Source: Romanomermis culicivorax (taxonomy: Eukaryota > Nematoda > Enoplea > Mermithida > Mermithidae). Taken from it: 64,000 nucleotides of DNA. The position numbers and the translations under genes were made by a program. The DNA lies in NCBI GenBank assembly GCA_963922205.1, contig CAWUHX010000237.1, forward strand, positions 124,001-188,000, read 5' to 3'. Under the pieces are notes generated by a model. It was not told the DNA's origin, made no database searches, and saw nothing but the letters and a program-made list of their open reading frames with translations. Below are positions 10,535 to 21,594 of the stretch, one piece after another; the first letter of the stretch is position 1, and the number at the start of each line of letters is the position of its first letter.

Positions 10535-12654
10535 CATTTATGACGTTTTTGTATTTTTACCAGTTCTTGCTTGTAATGCACGTGATATTTAATGTTATAT
10601 AAATTTGTCGGGCGTATGCTAATCATGTCAGCGATTTTACAGTAAACCTATACTTGTTTCGATACACTTCTCACGCGGTAAGGCTTTCCGGTGCTTGTCA
10701 CACAAATTATTTTTGTCCATTGGTCGTATTAACACTAAAATTTCCATAAATAAGGTCTACAGTGATAAGTTCACCTATATCGGCATAATTTATATGACAC
10801 TTCCTGAGAGGATTTCGACCTTATCTACGATGAGTCAAGAATTATAGTTTATTTTTTATAAAATGCTTCTAAATTTAAAAATAAAAATTAACCAAGTCGT
10901 TAAAATTGAGAACATAGAACTTTAACAGTAAGATTTTTCATTCAAAAAATTTTCGAAATTGAATTAGCTCACAAATTTTCATTCACACGTGACGAAATGT
11001 TGTTTAGCAGAAAATATAAAAAATTAAAATAGTAATTGCCTGCGACTTTTATAATTTAGAAGTATTCCAAGACAGACAGAGTATAATTATACCTAAAAAT
11101 CGGATACATTGATAGTTCTGAAGATGTAGTCTTTATTTTTTCTTATCGTCCTGTACCGGGTCGAATCAACCCAAATTTCCTTTTCTTGTCATTTATGAGT
11201 ACTTTTGTCTATGAAAACCTTTGTTTATTTACTTTAACGATTATAATCATACCTGTAGTTGGGGGAGGGCGAGCGTTTGGAAGGGGAGCCCCAACATATG
11301 AATATTTTCTCACTATTTACCATTTCCGCCCAGTGAAAAATCGTCCGAAACATTTTACGCATCCACTTCTGCAAAAAAAGTATTGTTTTTTCAAACATCC
11401 TCAAAAATACATCATACCAGGTAATTCCAAGCGATGAAATGCATTCTGGTGAAAAATGGATGCGCTTTTCGACTGCATTAGCCGAACTCCTTGCTAAAAT
11501 TTACCTCTGGCGCGAAAAAAATATAAAAAACGGAAAAAATTTGGCGCCGGACGAAAATTTTGAGTTTCTGGCGCTGACTACAGTATACAAAACGCAATCT
11601 GCAGCTTTTCTTAAAGCTCAAAATCTAGTGAATCTAATAAAAAAAGACGATGTTTTCTATCGCGAATTGAATGAGATACAGTGCATTTACTGAGGCTATA
11701 TATTTTGGCTACGTTCTATATACAGAACGTTAAGGGGTTATCGAAATTCCAATAGTTACGAAAAACCAAAGATTGGAATTTTTCAATGAGTTAGAATTTT
11801 TTGTTATGACCACGGGATTTACGACATCTCAGATTCTAAAACGCATTACTTCAGAAGACTGTACAGCATTAGAGACATTGCGTTAATCATGCACAGTATA
11901 CTTTCCACAAAATTGTAAGGTAAAAAACGAGACGAAAATTGCTCAAAAGTCATTTAAGGTGCTTCCTGAACACCTTCCTATAACATGACACAAGATTTTT
12001 CCCTAGTTGTACAGGTACTTCGATTCGACATATATTAAATTTATTAAATCTGGGATTTGGACATACTGTAATTTCATACAAAAATCATGACAAATATCAT
12101 TATATCTTTTATATCTACGACGATGCTGGAGATATTTCATGCATCCCTATAGAACAAATATGAAGAAGATGTTAGTCGAAAAACTGAAAACATAAGCCAA
12201 AATGGTTGACAAATGGAATGCCTGGAATGATTGTCGAAAAATTTGAAAATTTTCATGGAAAAACAAATTCAGAAATATTACGAATTTTATTGAGAAAACA
12301 ACAGGATGTATAACAACAGGATGCACTGAAAGCATCCGACTTATAAAATTTTTGTCTACCTACCTTGACTAGATTTGAAACAGGGTGTCTTCAATCTTAC
12401 TTCACTTTTTCGCAGCTTGCAGGATAGAGCGGCAAGCTGCAAAATGTAACATCGTACTTTTAGGTAATGTTTTCCTTGGTTTTTGTAGGAAAAATTTTTG
12501 TTTGGGAAACCCTGTTTAGCATCCATCAGAGCTAAACCAGTATTCCGGTAACATTTCTCCTTCCTCCGAGCCTGGACAAACTTTCGTATGTTTTTAGCGA
12601 ATTTATTATGCAAATTTCAATGCAACAAGACCTTATGGAACGATTGTGTAGCGA
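10535..12654. other. Intergenic region without a supported gene
   Basis: AT-rich sequence after the kelch-like stop codon. An 84-codon frame at 11439-11693 (+) has somewhat exon-like composition and includes a GGCGCCGG word seen in the local repeats. It has no recognisable motif or convincing splice context, so I do not call it a gene. Confidence 0.4.
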
Positions 12655-13604
12655 ATGGCCGACTGTACCGGGTGGCCGACTGTAGCTCATGGCCGAATTC
12701 AATTTGAAATAGTTTACATCTAAGTCGAACCTTATGTAAAACGTTTTCGCACATGTTGCTAAATATAGGTTTCAATGCACAAGATATCATCAAAAAATGC
12801 AAGAGCGACGCAAAAATAATGTTAATTAAGTGCAGAAGTATGCCCTTCATAATTTTTTAATTCATTACAAAGGCCTAGATTTATTAATTCTATTGAATTT
12901 TTGTAATATTTTAGTAGCAAAAAAACTATGAATAAAACATGTTAGAACTTGGCAAAAAGTATAATTTTCAAGAAAGATAGAAAAACAACAACAACAACGG
13001 AATTTCGTCTTTGCTTGAGTAAATTGTCTAAGGTTCGTACTCTGGAATGTCTCTGGCTCATTACTTTTTTCGATATATGGGTTTAGCTGTGGTAAAAGCC
13101 ACGGGGCCTTTACATTTGTGGAATATCAACATGGTGCTTTTATTTGAAAAGAATATTGGTGAATTTTTTGCATTTTCTGTTCATGAGAATTGAAAATACT
13201 TGAGCAACGTCAAATTTCTATGAACTGTCAACAGATATTCTGCAGCCCCAGAATCATTTTCATTCATTTTTATAACAAACATACTCAACAAAGTGAATGG
13301 ATACGAGGGGAAAAATTTCTTACAAAATGAAAAACTTTTGAATTCAAATAGGTATTCTTCTATGCTTTTACTTAATTAGCATATTTTTGCGTGCATTTTT
13401 TGATGATATTTTGTACATTGAAACCTGTATTTAGCAACATTTTATTCACACTTCGTGTAAAAACATTTTATATGAGGTTCGACTTATAAACTAGTTCATG
13501 TTGAATTCGGCCACCGGGTACATTCAACCATGTGCTACAGTCGGCCATGTGCTGCAGTCTGCCACCCGCTACAGTCGGCCAGACGGCACAATCGGCCACC
13601 CCAA
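12655..13604. mobile_element. Foldback element with TGGCCGACTGTA subrepeats
   Basis: The left arm (about 12655-12870) and right arm (about 13320-13604) are inverted copies sharing GGCCGAATTCAA, AAGTCGAACCT, TAGCAACAT and ATCATCAAAAAATGCA-type segments. The outer ends carry short repeats of TGGCCGACTGTA, two on the left and about five variants on the right, separated by ACCGGG or GTGCTA-like spacers. Unequal repeat number at the two tips is typical of foldback elements. The loop has no recognisable protein. Exact termini and a TSD were not resolved. Confidence 0.6.
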
Positions 13605-14012
13605 TCTCCAACGTATGGGACAATTTTCGGAATGTTGTTCGCGATTGGTTATAACAAGAAACACTTTATTAGAATAACAAAACATTATTCAGTGTGAGTA
13701 ACGTTTCTGTAGTGTATGTACTACCTTCTTCATGCCATGACAATTAGAATAATTTTTTGCTTACACTGGCGGTTTACCCATATACTTTGAGATTGTGAGT
13801 CGGGAGCTGTAGCCACTGGACCATCGGGGCCAATAGTCACCTACTTAGGTCTTCTATTTAAGCTGGTGAGCCATTATGTCCCCTAAGGAACTTCCTCAAG
13901 AAAGTTCTATTCCACGTGTGGCCTATTTCAATACTTTTTGCTGCTACATTGCTGGAACCTGCTGCTTCCATTTCCATTGTCTCCCTAATTTTTCTCTTGA
14001 AGGTATTGCTTT
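13605..14012. other. Left flank of the LTR element
   Basis: No gene is supported. The complementary strand near 13815-13845 contains TGGTCCAGTGG, matching the tRNA/SINE A-box consensus in a tRNA-like context, but no B box follows. The 70-codon frame at 13876 runs into the LTR and is not convincing as a gene. Confidence 0.3.
14009..14012. other. CTTT target-site duplication, left copy
   Basis: CTTT abuts the 5' LTR and is repeated directly after the 3' LTR at 27661-27664. A 4-bp duplication is within the usual 4-6 bp made by LTR-retrotransposon integrases and supports a single intact insertion. Confidence 0.75.
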
Positions 14013-14838
14013 TGTCAGAGGGTCAATTCCTCTGACCTTTGGTCCTCTAATTACATCATTTCATTTTCTAAAGTTTCTTTATTGCTAAAGTGTTTTCATT
14101 TATTCTCAGGTAAACAAACCGATAAAACGGTTTGTGTCACTCACATTTTTGGTCAAAAATAAATAAATGGTTGGCGCAAATGTTTTGCATATCACTTGCA
14201 AGTCGATGTTAGACACGCTGCAGTGTTTTTTATTCACTTCTTCCTATTATTATTATTGTGAATAATATTTTCGTCTGGAGAATCGCCTCTCCTTTGTGTG
14301 ATATTGGCGTCTGCACCGTAGCATTCGGGCGCTCTGTTATTTTGACGGTGGTGACAAAGGAAAGGGTCGCCGTTTTGTTTATTTGTGTTTCGTGGTACGC
14401 GCCGCGGGCGAATTTGAGTAGTGACGCGGCCTGAGACGTTTGCGACGTTCCATTTTGAGGAGAGGAACCAGTGAGTGGTTGTTTGAGTTAGTTTACTTAT
14501 TTTTGGTAGAGTTTCAGCTTGGGCCGTGGCCTGAGATATCCCATTGGCCCTGTGGCTCGTTGCTCAGGGACAAAAGAAGGATCAGCCAACTAGGGAGGTT
14601 GAAGGCGTTAGCGTTTGTATTTTTGGCACTCTGCACTTTTGTTTCGTACTTACATCCATCGTTGTATTCTACTACCTGTTGTGTTTTTGCTCACCAATAA
14701 ACGTTCTCGTACATCAAGTCTCAACTTACTGCAGTAGGAGTGTGATTAGCACCGGGTTAGCGTCAGGGGCCGTACCAGATTGGATCTCCCAAGAACCGCA
14801 GGTAGGCAGCCGAGGGCATACGAGCTGCCAATACGACA
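14013..14838 (+). repeat. 5' LTR, 826 bp
   Basis: It begins TGTC and ends GACA (TG...CA ends with a 4-bp inverted terminus). It equals the 3' LTR in length. Differences seen are in CTTC[C/G]TATT, TTCGGG[C/T]GCTC, CTACT[A/G]CCTG, AATAAA[C/G]GTTC and CGAGC[T/A]GCC. AATAAA polyadenylation-type words occur near 14150 and 14693. Open frames within it are not protein genes. Confidence 0.95.
14014..14036 (+). promoter_or_regulatory. Terminal stem-loop at the start of U3
   Basis: GTCAGAGG (14014-14021) and CCTCTGAC (14029-14036) form a perfect 8-bp stem around a 7-base loop. The same structure is at 26836-26858 in the 3' LTR. A second 7-bp stem, CAAACCG/CGGTTTG, lies at about 14114-14133. A role in integrase recognition or transcription is possible but inferred. 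Confidence 0.5.
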
Positions 14839-14839
14839 T

Positions 14840-14857
14840 TGGTGACTTGTACAGCTA
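14840..14857 (+). promoter_or_regulatory. Putative primer binding site
   Basis: One base after the 5' LTR, the sequence TGGTGACTTGTACAGCT starts with TGG, as expected for pairing with a tRNA 3' CCA end. I could not identify the tRNA from memory, so the primer is unassigned. Confidence 0.6.
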
Positions 14858-14869
14858 CAAAGGTAAAAG

Positions 14870-14977
14870 ATGAAGAAAGTATCAAAACCGAAATTAACGG
14901 TACGAAAGCAACCTGGACGACGACCGAAAGTAACATTATCGCAAACGGAATTGACTAAAGAGGATCACGATGAATGA
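14870..14977 (+). CDS. Short basic leader ORF in frame with gag
   Basis: An ATG at 14870 opens 35 codons rich in Lys, Arg and Pro that end at TGA (14975-14977). The gag ATG follows immediately at 14978 in the same frame. Either this is an upstream ORF that limits gag translation, or the true gag starts at 14870 and the TGA is a mutation or a readthrough site. The basic composition would suit the N-terminus of a gag protein. Comparison with sibling copies would decide. Confidence 0.45.
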   Translation: MKKVSKPKLTVRKQPGRRPKVTLSQTELTKEDHDE

Positions 14978-16723
14978 ATGGCAAACATGGAAGCGACAAT
15001 CGAACAAGTAGCAAAGAAATTTGCGAATTCACCCGATGATAGCAACAAAGATCAGACTATTGACGCAGAGACATATGATTATGCGGATCAGGGGATACAG
15101 ACATCCTCGGGTTCAGTATCATCCTTCGAGAAGATTAATGTAACTCTGAAAACGAATGTGGTATCATTTCATGATTCGAAATATACCCCTACAATACCGG
15201 AAATCGACGCAAAAATTTGTATCGAAACGAAACCGAGGAATGAAACCGAAAGACCGACGAAGGGAAATTTGCAGGATGTGGCCACTTTAGCCATCCTGGA
15301 ATCAATGCAGAGAGCAGTTGATAAATCAACAAATGCCGTTAATGTGGAAAGAACGAAAGCAGCGCTCCGGGAACAAGAAATATTAGAACAACTTATGCAA
15401 GAAAGAGCAGAGCGAAAATTATTGGAAGAAAGGTTACGAGAACAGGATCAACAAAATGCGAGAAAGATAATGGAAGAGGTCGAAAAACAAATGCGGGAAT
15501 TGATGAGGAAAACGGATAAGAAGCTCGATGAAAGAATATCGAATTATGAAAATACGGAAATACTTCAGTCTGAACAGGTTAAAGACCATTTAGACAGGAG
15601 TTTAGAAAGAAAATTAAATTGGTTCGAAAATCATCTCGCCCAGGCACAGGCTCAAGGTGCACAGCATCGAAGGATGGAAGATGAAATACCAACAACGTCA
15701 TGGAATCGCGGAATGGAACAACCTATATCTGGAAGTATTCCTCGAAATCAACAAGATTATGGACGATATTGTGAAGATCCCGAGAAAAGAATCAAGATAA
15801 TTTTGGGTCGAATGAAGAATAAAGAAATATCGGATAAAATGGAGGCCGCAGAAATACTCAATTTCTTCGCCTGTTTGGAAGGCACATTCAAGCCTGAAGA
15901 TACAGAAGACCTAAGAATTGAAGTACTTTGGCGATGTTGCGATTTTGAAACTTCGACATATGTGGATAAGAATAGTAGCTATGAAGAAGGAAAAGCGAGC
16001 GTGATAAGAATGATTGCCCCCAAAATGGACACTCCTGCACTTAGAAGGGAGTTACATGATATGAAAAAACAAAAAGGGGAAACCACAAAGGATTTTTTAC
16101 GCCGAATAAAAACTTATGTTCATTTATTAAATTATGAAAAAACCGAAAATGAACGAAATCGTATTGTCATCGAAACGTATTTTCACAAGGCCCCAGTTTA
16201 CGTCCAAACCGGAATGGAAGGTCGGCTTCACGAGTTCAAAAATATCGCCTCTTTGGCAGAATTCGTAAACAAGTTGAAAGCCGATACGACGGCCTGGAAG
16301 GAATTTAGCGATGACCAAGAAGATGGCGAAGACGATCGGTTGAATCGAGTCTATGAAAATAAAAGATTTAATAATTTACAATTTCGTCCGCAGGCTAGTA
16401 ATACTGGTCAACAACAACAGATTATACGGCCTCAGCAAATTTTCCCGCCGCCACCAGCATTTCAAACTCCTTTATCACAACAGGATATTATGAAAATGGT
16501 TAATGAGGCAATTAGGAATCAGGGCCCTCAAGCTCTTAATCGTTGGGGAGTCAATAATAGTCCTAATAATGTACCATATAATAATAATTTACCTGATAGA
16601 ATTTTGGGAAATCCGTATCGTCGACCATATTGTTCATACCATAAATCGAATAGCCATTCGTCTGAAAATTGTTTTATCTTGCACCCTGAATTGATTCAAC
16701 CGACGGATCAAGGGAGGTCGTAG
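14978..16723 (+). CDS. gag: Gag polyprotein
   Basis: This 581-residue structural protein would form the virus-like particle and bind genomic RNA. Residues about 110-225 are Glu/Lys/Gln-rich heptad-like sequence, probably a coiled coil. Residues about 290-440 match the retrotransposon gag (capsid) pattern, including a [12 protein letters not shown] segment. A Gln/Pro/Asn-rich linker follows, then a zinc-knuckle variant C-x2-H-x4-H-x4-C starting near residue 552, in which the second Cys of the usual CCHC is His. The frame ends at TAG (16721-16723) but stays open beyond it in the same frame with Gly/Arg/Asn-rich sequence that resembles a gag tail leading into protease. The TAG may be a programmed suppression site or a mutation. 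Confidence 0.88.
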   Translation: MANMEATIEQVAKKFANSPDDSNKDQTIDAETYDYADQGIQTSSGSVSSFEKINVTLKTNVVSFHDSKYTPTIPEIDAKICIETKPRNETERPTKGNLQDVATLAILESMQRAVDKSTNAVNVERTKAALREQEILEQLMQERAERKLLEERLREQDQQNARKIMEEVEKQMRELMRKTDKKLDERISNYENTEILQSEQVKDHLDRSLERKLNWFENHLAQAQAQGAQHRRMEDEIPTTSWNRGMEQPISGSIPRNQQDYGRYCEDPEKRIKIILGRMKNKEISDKMEAAEILNFFACLEGTFKPEDTEDLRIEVLWRCCDFETSTYVDKNSSYEEGKASVIRMIAPKMDTPALRRELHDMKKQKGETTKDFLRRIKTYVHLLNYEKTENERNRIVIETYFHKAPVYVQTGMEGRLHEFKNIASLAEFVNKLKADTTAWKEFSDDQEDGEDDRLNRVYENKRFNNLQFRPQASNTGQQQQIIRPQQIFPPPPAFQTPLSQQDIMKMVNEAIRNQGPQALNRWGVNNSPNNVPYNNNLPDRILGNPYRRPYCSYHKSNSHSSENCFILHPELIQPTDQGRS

Positions 16724-18226
16724 AATTGCGGCAATAATTTTTATAATCGAAATTTTGACCATCGTGGCGGCTTTGTAAATCGTGGAAGAGCAGGATTTGC
16801 GAATTTTGGCCAACGAGTGCCATACCACAATAGTAACGTCGAACATAACCCGAATGTGGCATATTATTACCGCCAAAATAGCGTCCCGCAGCCACCGCCA
16901 AATATTGTACCGGTAACACCATCGCAACCGGTGAATAACCCTCCGAATAATTCCGTAAATGTTATAAATTCACAGGAAGCTAAAAAACAAGATAAGCCGG
17001 AAATTATAGCATTAGATGGAGTTTTGATAGAGAATTACAAGTTAGGCTTGGGGAACGTTATCAATTCTACTTCAGAGACGAAACCTAGACTCGCCAATGA
17101 TAACGAGCACCTATTTTTGGAAAATTTTCGCAAATGTCAACCGTTATTGATACCCGTTAGGATACGCAGAGAAGAATTTAAAGCCCTAATCGATACGGGA
17201 GCGCAATCTAGCTTTATGAGGACAGATACAGCGTCGAGGCTACTGAATACGCCTAAGACAAAATTTCCTATATTAAATTCAGTAGTAACAGCTGTAGGGA
17301 AACGAGTAACAACATATGGTCCTACATTTATATACGTTGGAACTGGTTTTGGAAATTTTCTCGCTAGATTCGCACTACTAGATAACCTGAATGAAGGTAT
17401 TATATTGGGCCTAGATTTTCTAACCCATCCTAGTATACAGTCTATTGATTTTCGAAAGGGACACATACGCCTAGCAGATGTGGAGAGACAAATTATTAGT
17501 GAGACACTATTCGACGATGCTCAAATACCGTCGCGTTTGCCGATTCCTACGAATCCCATGGTTCTGGATTATGTACCTTTACAAGAGGAAATGAAGGAAG
17601 AAGATCTGCCTGAGTTAGAAAGTGACGAAGATCAGGAGCAAGTAATGCGAATTACCGAAATGAACGAAGAAACCTTTATTTGGACGAAAAACGGGACATA
17701 TATTCCCCCAAATACCACTTCTTTTGTGCAAGCTGTGGTTTGGCCACGGAAAGATTGGGCAAAGGGTCCTATAGTGGTGGAAGAAACAGGGAAAGATACC
17801 TTATTTGACGTCGATGCCTCAATCGTGGATGCTAGAGACAATAATTTTCGTATCCTACTCATAAATGAAACAAACAAAGGAATCAAATTGCGTAGCAATG
17901 AGTTGATAGCAAAGTCCAGAACGAAATTTGTGGGGCCAGAATTTGACGAAAAAATACATCAACTGCAATCAGAGCCTCAAACTCAATGGCAAATCGAACC
18001 AGAATTCGTCAAAATTGTTACGCAGTTGGTAAAAGAATCGAGTGTCGATAGAGAAGGGCAACAGCAGCTTATGAATGTCCTACTCAAGCATAGGCAGGCA
18101 TTTAGTATGAAGAACGACCCTTTAACAATGACCCAGGAAGCAGAGCATAAGATCGATACAGGAGACGCGTTACCCATCCAAAAACACTACTGGAGAGCTC
18201 CCATTATGCAAAGGGATATAATTTGA
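16724..18226 (+). CDS. pol: Pol N-terminal part: aspartic protease and linker to RT
   Basis: The frame is continuous with gag after the TAG at 16721; the first ATG is at 16817. From 16817 the ORF has 469 residues. An aspartic protease domain lies at about residues 105-220, with catalytic [11 protein letters not shown] (Asp near residue 126) and the downstream IILGLDFL motif that closes the retropepsin fold. It would cleave gag and pol. A linker of about 200 residues leads to an RT N-terminal segment ([12 protein letters not shown]...), where the frame hits TGA at 18224-18226. RT sequence resumes immediately after that stop in the same frame, so this stop falls inside the RT and is most simply a disabling mutation. 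TGA from CGA by C-to-T change is possible. Confidence 0.85.
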   Translation, partial: NCGNNFYNRNFDHRGGFVNRGRAGFANFGQRVPYHNSNVEHNPNVAYYYRQNSVPQPPPNIVPVTPSQPVNNPPNNSVNVINSQEAKKQDKPEIIALDGVLIENYKLGLGNVINSTSETKPRLANDNEHLFLENFRKCQPLLIPVRIRREEFKALIDTGAQSSFMRTDTASRLLNTPKTKFPILNSVVTAVGKRVTTYGPTFIYVGTGFGNFLARFALLDNLNEGIILGLDFLTHPSIQSIDFRKGHIRLADVERQIISETLFDDAQIPSRLPIPTNPMVLDYVPLQEEMKEEDLPELESDEDQEQVMRITEMNEETFIWTKNGTYIPPNTTSFVQAVVWPRKDWAKGPIVVEETGKDTLFDVDASIVDARDNNFRILLINETNKGIKLRSNELIAKSRTKFVGPEFDEKIHQLQSEPQTQWQIEPEFVKIVTQLVKESSVDREGQQQLMNVLLKHRQAFSMKNDPLTMTQEAEHKIDTGDALPIQKHYWRAPIMQRDII

Positions 18227-20179
18227 GAACACGTGAAAGATATGATGGAGAAGGGTGTCATTGAGCCTTCTAGGAGCCCTTGGGCTGCGCCATTGTTTTT
18301 AGTAGGCAAAAAAGATGGCACATGGAGACCAGTAGTTGACTACAGAGGAATCAATCAAGTGACGAAAGACGACAAATTCCCGATACCTCGAATCGATGAT
18401 TATTTAGATGCGCTAGGAGGAGCACGGTACTTTTCCACATTGGATTTAAAGTCCGGGTACTGGCAGGTACCGATGCACTTCGAATCAAAAGAAAAAACAG
18501 CATTTATATGTCAAGAAGGTTTGTTCCAGTTCAAGGTGATGCCGTTCGGTTTAAAGAATGCTCCCGCGGAATTTCAGCGACTAATGGAACGAATTTTGTA
18601 CCCATACGTATGGAAAATATGCCTAGTATATATCGACGATGTCATAATTTTTTCCAAAACCGTCGAAGAGCATATAGAAAATTTGGAGACAATATTTCAA
18701 TGCCTAACAAACGCGAACCTCACATTAAAACCTGACAAATGTTCCTTTATGCCAGCCAGTGTAAAATTCTTAGGCCACATTTTGGACAAGAATGGAATGT
18801 CAGTCGATCCACAAAAGATAGAAGCGGTAAAAAATTTCGAAGTACCCAAATCCATCAAGCAGCTGCAAAAGTTCTTGGGATTAGTACAATGGTCTAAACG
18901 TTTCATTCATAATTTAGCCTTTATCGCCCAGCCCTTATTTAAAGCTCTCGTAAAGAAAAATAGGAAGGAAAAGTTTGAACTTTCAGAGGAACAGTTAGCA
19001 GCTTTTGAAAGTGTAAAGAATGCCCTAATGACGGCACCCTTCCTTCGATATCCAGTATTCGACGGATCGGCGAGATTTGTAATTCAAACAGATGCCTCAG
19101 GAACAGCGATAGGGGCAATATTGTATCAGGAAATGGAAAATGATCGATGGACAATAGCCTACTCGAGTAGAGTTTTAAATGACGCCGAAACAAGATATTC
19201 AACAACGGAGAGAGAATGTTTAGCCGTAGTTTACGGGTTCAAGCAGTATAGGCACTACGTGATGGGATTTAGGGTCACAATCAGGACAGATCATAAACCA
19301 CTCACGTGGCTCTCCGCAGAAAAACAGCAAAATCAAAGGCTGTTAAAATGGGCTTTATATCTTGGTCAATTTAATTATATATTCGAATACGTAGCCGGAC
19401 GTGAAAACGTCTTCGCAGATTTCTTATCACGGTCCGAAGAAAAGGAAAAGATTCGAAACAAGAGGCAAGAAACAAAGGAAGAAATCGAAGAGGGGAAGTT
19501 GAGTACGGAACCCGAATGCATGGCAGTAACTCAAGCCATGACGAGACAAATGCTTGAACCCGAGACTCAAGAAACATTCATTGATCCCCCACCACCGACG
19601 CAACAAGAAATAGATCAAACACCGAAGGAAGCGAAAAAAGATTCCAAATTGTTTTCTCTGGAATTAGTTAAGAAGCAACAACAATTGGATCGGAAGTTGG
19701 TGGACATCTTTCGGAACATTGGCGAAAATAGTTCGAAAAAATACTTTAATAGTTTTCACTTAGAAAACGGAGTATTATACCGCGAAAATGCCCATGGAAA
19801 AAGCCAACTAGTGATCCCATCAAGACTTAGACACCTCATTTTACATCAATATCACGGCGATACATTAATGGGGCACCAGGGAATAGACAGAATTATCGCC
19901 GCAATAGGAAACAAGTTTTGGTGGTCAAACATGGAAAACGACATTATTAAATGGATAAAATCTTGCGTCGTTTGCCAACTGTGCCGCCCCATAGCAAATC
20001 CGATCCAACCACTTAACCCAATACCCGTCTCGTACCCTTGGGAGATAGTAGCAACCGATGTGGTCAGTATTTCGCCTCTTCGAGAAAAAAGACCATACGT
20101 TATTGTATTTATGGACTATTTCACGAAATGGGTCGAGGCAAAATGCATTCCAGACCAAAAAGCCAGCACAATAATGTAA
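18227..20179 (+). CDS. pol: Pol middle part: reverse transcriptase, RNase H, integrase N-terminus
   Basis: The frame is open directly after the TGA; the first ATG is at 18233. RT motifs include PSRSPWAAPLFLVGKKDG, the FSTLDLKSGYWQ palm Asp, MPFGLKNAP and the catalytic YIDD (residues about 133-136 from 18233). RNase H follows with VIQTDASG, TTERECLAV and IRTDHKPLTW, supplying the acidic residues. Integrase begins with an HHCC zinc finger (HQYHG..., GHQGI..., CVVCQLCRP) and the first catalytic Asp in ATDVV. Motif order RT-RNase H-IN places the element in Ty3/gypsy. TAA at 20177-20179 interrupts the integrase core after QKASTIM, with coding sense resuming in the same frame. Confidence 0.92.
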   Translation, partial: EHVKDMMEKGVIEPSRSPWAAPLFLVGKKDGTWRPVVDYRGINQVTKDDKFPIPRIDDYLDALGGARYFSTLDLKSGYWQVPMHFESKEKTAFICQEGLFQFKVMPFGLKNAPAEFQRLMERILYPYVWKICLVYIDDVIIFSKTVEEHIENLETIFQCLTNANLTLKPDKCSFMPASVKFLGHILDKNGMSVDPQKIEAVKNFEVPKSIKQLQKFLGLVQWSKRFIHNLAFIAQPLFKALVKKNRKEKFELSEEQLAAFESVKNALMTAPFLRYPVFDGSARFVIQTDASGTAIGAILYQEMENDRWTIAYSSRVLNDAETRYSTTERECLAVVYGFKQYRHYVMGFRVTIRTDHKPLTWLSAEKQQNQRLLKWALYLGQFNYIFEYVAGRENVFADFLSRSEEKEKIRNKRQETKEEIEEGKLSTEPECMAVTQAMTRQMLEPETQETFIDPPPPTQQEIDQTPKEAKKDSKLFSLELVKKQQQLDRKLVDIFRNIGENSSKKYFNSFHLENGVLYRENAHGKSQLVIPSRLRHLILHQYHGDTLMGHQGIDRIIAAIGNKFWWSNMENDIIKWIKSCVVCQLCRPIANPIQPLNPIPVSYPWEIVATDVVSISPLREKRPYVIVFMDYFTKWVEAKCIPDQKASTIM

Positions 20180-20899
20180 GCGTTCATGGAGAAGGTCATT
20201 TATATTCACGGAACGCCGAAACACTTGCTGAGTGACCAAGGCTCAGCGTATATGTCCGAATTAATGCGCAACGTGTGCAATCTCCTAAAAATAAAGAAAA
20301 TCAATACGACACCATGCCACCCGCAATGCAATGGTATGGTGGAAAGATTCAACAGAACGTTAATCGAGCAAATTAGGAGAGTCGCAATAACCGACCCAGA
20401 CGATTGGCCCCACTATCTGGAGCAGATTTTATTTGCGTATCGGATTACGCCTCACAAAACAACGAAAAATTCCCCCCATAGTCTATTGTACGGACACGAG
20501 GCAAGGTTCCAGATAGATAATGAGATAGCGAGGCCAATAATTATTCAGAATAATTACGACACCTACAGATACATGTTAACGGAGCACCTCCTTAATACGT
20601 ATAGAATTATAAACGAAAATCATAAAAAATCGGCGGCCGAAAGAAAACTACAGTATGATAAGAAGGCTCGCGAAAAGACGTTCCAAACGGGAGAACTTGT
20701 TCTCTACCAGAAAGGAATTATCAAAGGGAAGGCCGACACAACAAATGACGGTCCCTACGAAGTAATTGAGACATTGAATCTAGAGAAAAATGTCATAAAA
20801 ATACGTCGCGCTGGGAAACCAGATTCCCGCGTACAAATAGTTTCTATAAATCGCGTAATGCCTTTTGTTACGCGAACACCCGATTTTTACTGTAATTAA
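20180..20899 (+). CDS. pol: Pol C-terminal part: integrase core and GPY/F module
   Basis: The integrase catalytic core continues in frame after the TAA, with first ATG at 20186. Catalytic Asp in LLSDQGSAY and Glu in NGMVERFNRTL are separated by exactly 35 residues, the canonical D,D-35-E spacing. The C-terminal domain has a GPY/F-type motif (DGPYEVI near residue 190), as in many Ty3/gypsy and retroviral integrases. No chromodomain is visible after it. The real stop is TAA at 20897-20899. About 400 bases separate it from the extra ORF region. Confidence 0.9.
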   Translation, partial: AFMEKVIYIHGTPKHLLSDQGSAYMSELMRNVCNLLKIKKINTTPCHPQCNGMVERFNRTLIEQIRRVAITDPDDWPHYLEQILFAYRITPHKTTKNSPHSLLYGHEARFQIDNEIARPIIIQNNYDTYRYMLTEHLLNTYRIINENHKKSAAERKLQYDKKAREKTFQTGELVLYQKGIIKGKADTTNDGPYEVIETLNLEKNVIKIRRAGKPDSRVQIVSINRVMPFVTRTPDFYCN

Positions 20900-21298
20900 C
20901 AATTCATTTTTATTGTTCTCATTGTGTGTTTTGTTGGGACTAATTTTATGTGTATTTTTCAATGCCCTATGTATTGTATTTTTTCTAACCTTTTCCCTTT
21001 TCTTCTTTTTCAATTTTTAACTATGCTAACTTATTTTTGGCAATTTTATGGCAAGTTTTAGGCATTTACCAAAAAATTACGACGCCGGAAAAATTTTAAT
21101 GGGCGAAATAATATTTTTTCATGCGCTTAGTGTGAGAAAATTAAAGGTTTATAAGTCCCGGAAAAACCCTCCCCGAGTTATAAAGTCCGCAAATTCGAAG
21201 CATTATGGAGTTATTTTTTAGATTTAATTTGCAAAGCGTTAGTATATTAATAATTTTCGTCGATTGGAGATTTCAAGAAATTCAAATCTGAACGCGAT

Positions 21299-21383
21299 AT
21301 GGCAACGTCGAGTATCGTCGAAATTGATAGCACCTTCGGGCAGCCTCAAGATCGGCAAGATAATACGAATTTTCAAATTAGTA
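21299..21383 (+). CDS. Predicted short first exon of the env-position ORF
   Basis: The long downstream frame has no ATG near its beginning (a TTG at 21612 only; it opens at 21594). Upstream, ATG 21299 opens a frame that reaches a good donor AGTA|GTAAGT at 21384. Splicing to TTTTAAG|AT at 21595 keeps phase (1) and joins the two frames with a 211-base intron. This mimics the spliced subgenomic env mRNA of retroviruses and errantiviruses. If unspliced, the 89-residue frame 21299-21568 would stand alone. The splice is inferred from sites and phase. Confidence 0.5.
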
Positions 21384-21594
21384 GTAAGTTGGGAAAAGGT
21401 AGAATATATGATGAAATTTTTTCGGAATGGGACTCTAAGTTGACCGGCCGGCAATTTATATGCCGAGGATTTTGGGTGTTTGAGAGCCTGATCAACTCCC
21501 CTTCATCCAAATTTATTCTTGTGCATTTGAGTCGTTTTTGTTTCGAAATTCTTATCAAAAAGTTGTAGTTAGAAAATTGTATGAAAATTTTAAG

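Noticed and set aside
11439..11693. 84-codon open frame
   Set aside because: No motif, no splice context, and includes repeat-type GGCGCC words.
13800..13850. tRNA-like sequence on the minus strand (A-box TGGTCCAGTGG)
   Set aside because: No B box, no pairing anticodon or acceptor stems; at best a SINE or tRNA relic.
14440..14873. Open frames inside the LTRs (repeated at 27262-27716)
   Set aside because: They lie within LTR sequence upstream of the PBS; identical copies in both LTRs reflect duplication, not coding.
21299..21568. Independent 89-residue protein
   Set aside because: More economical as a short spliced leader exon; the sequence after the donor loses protein character.
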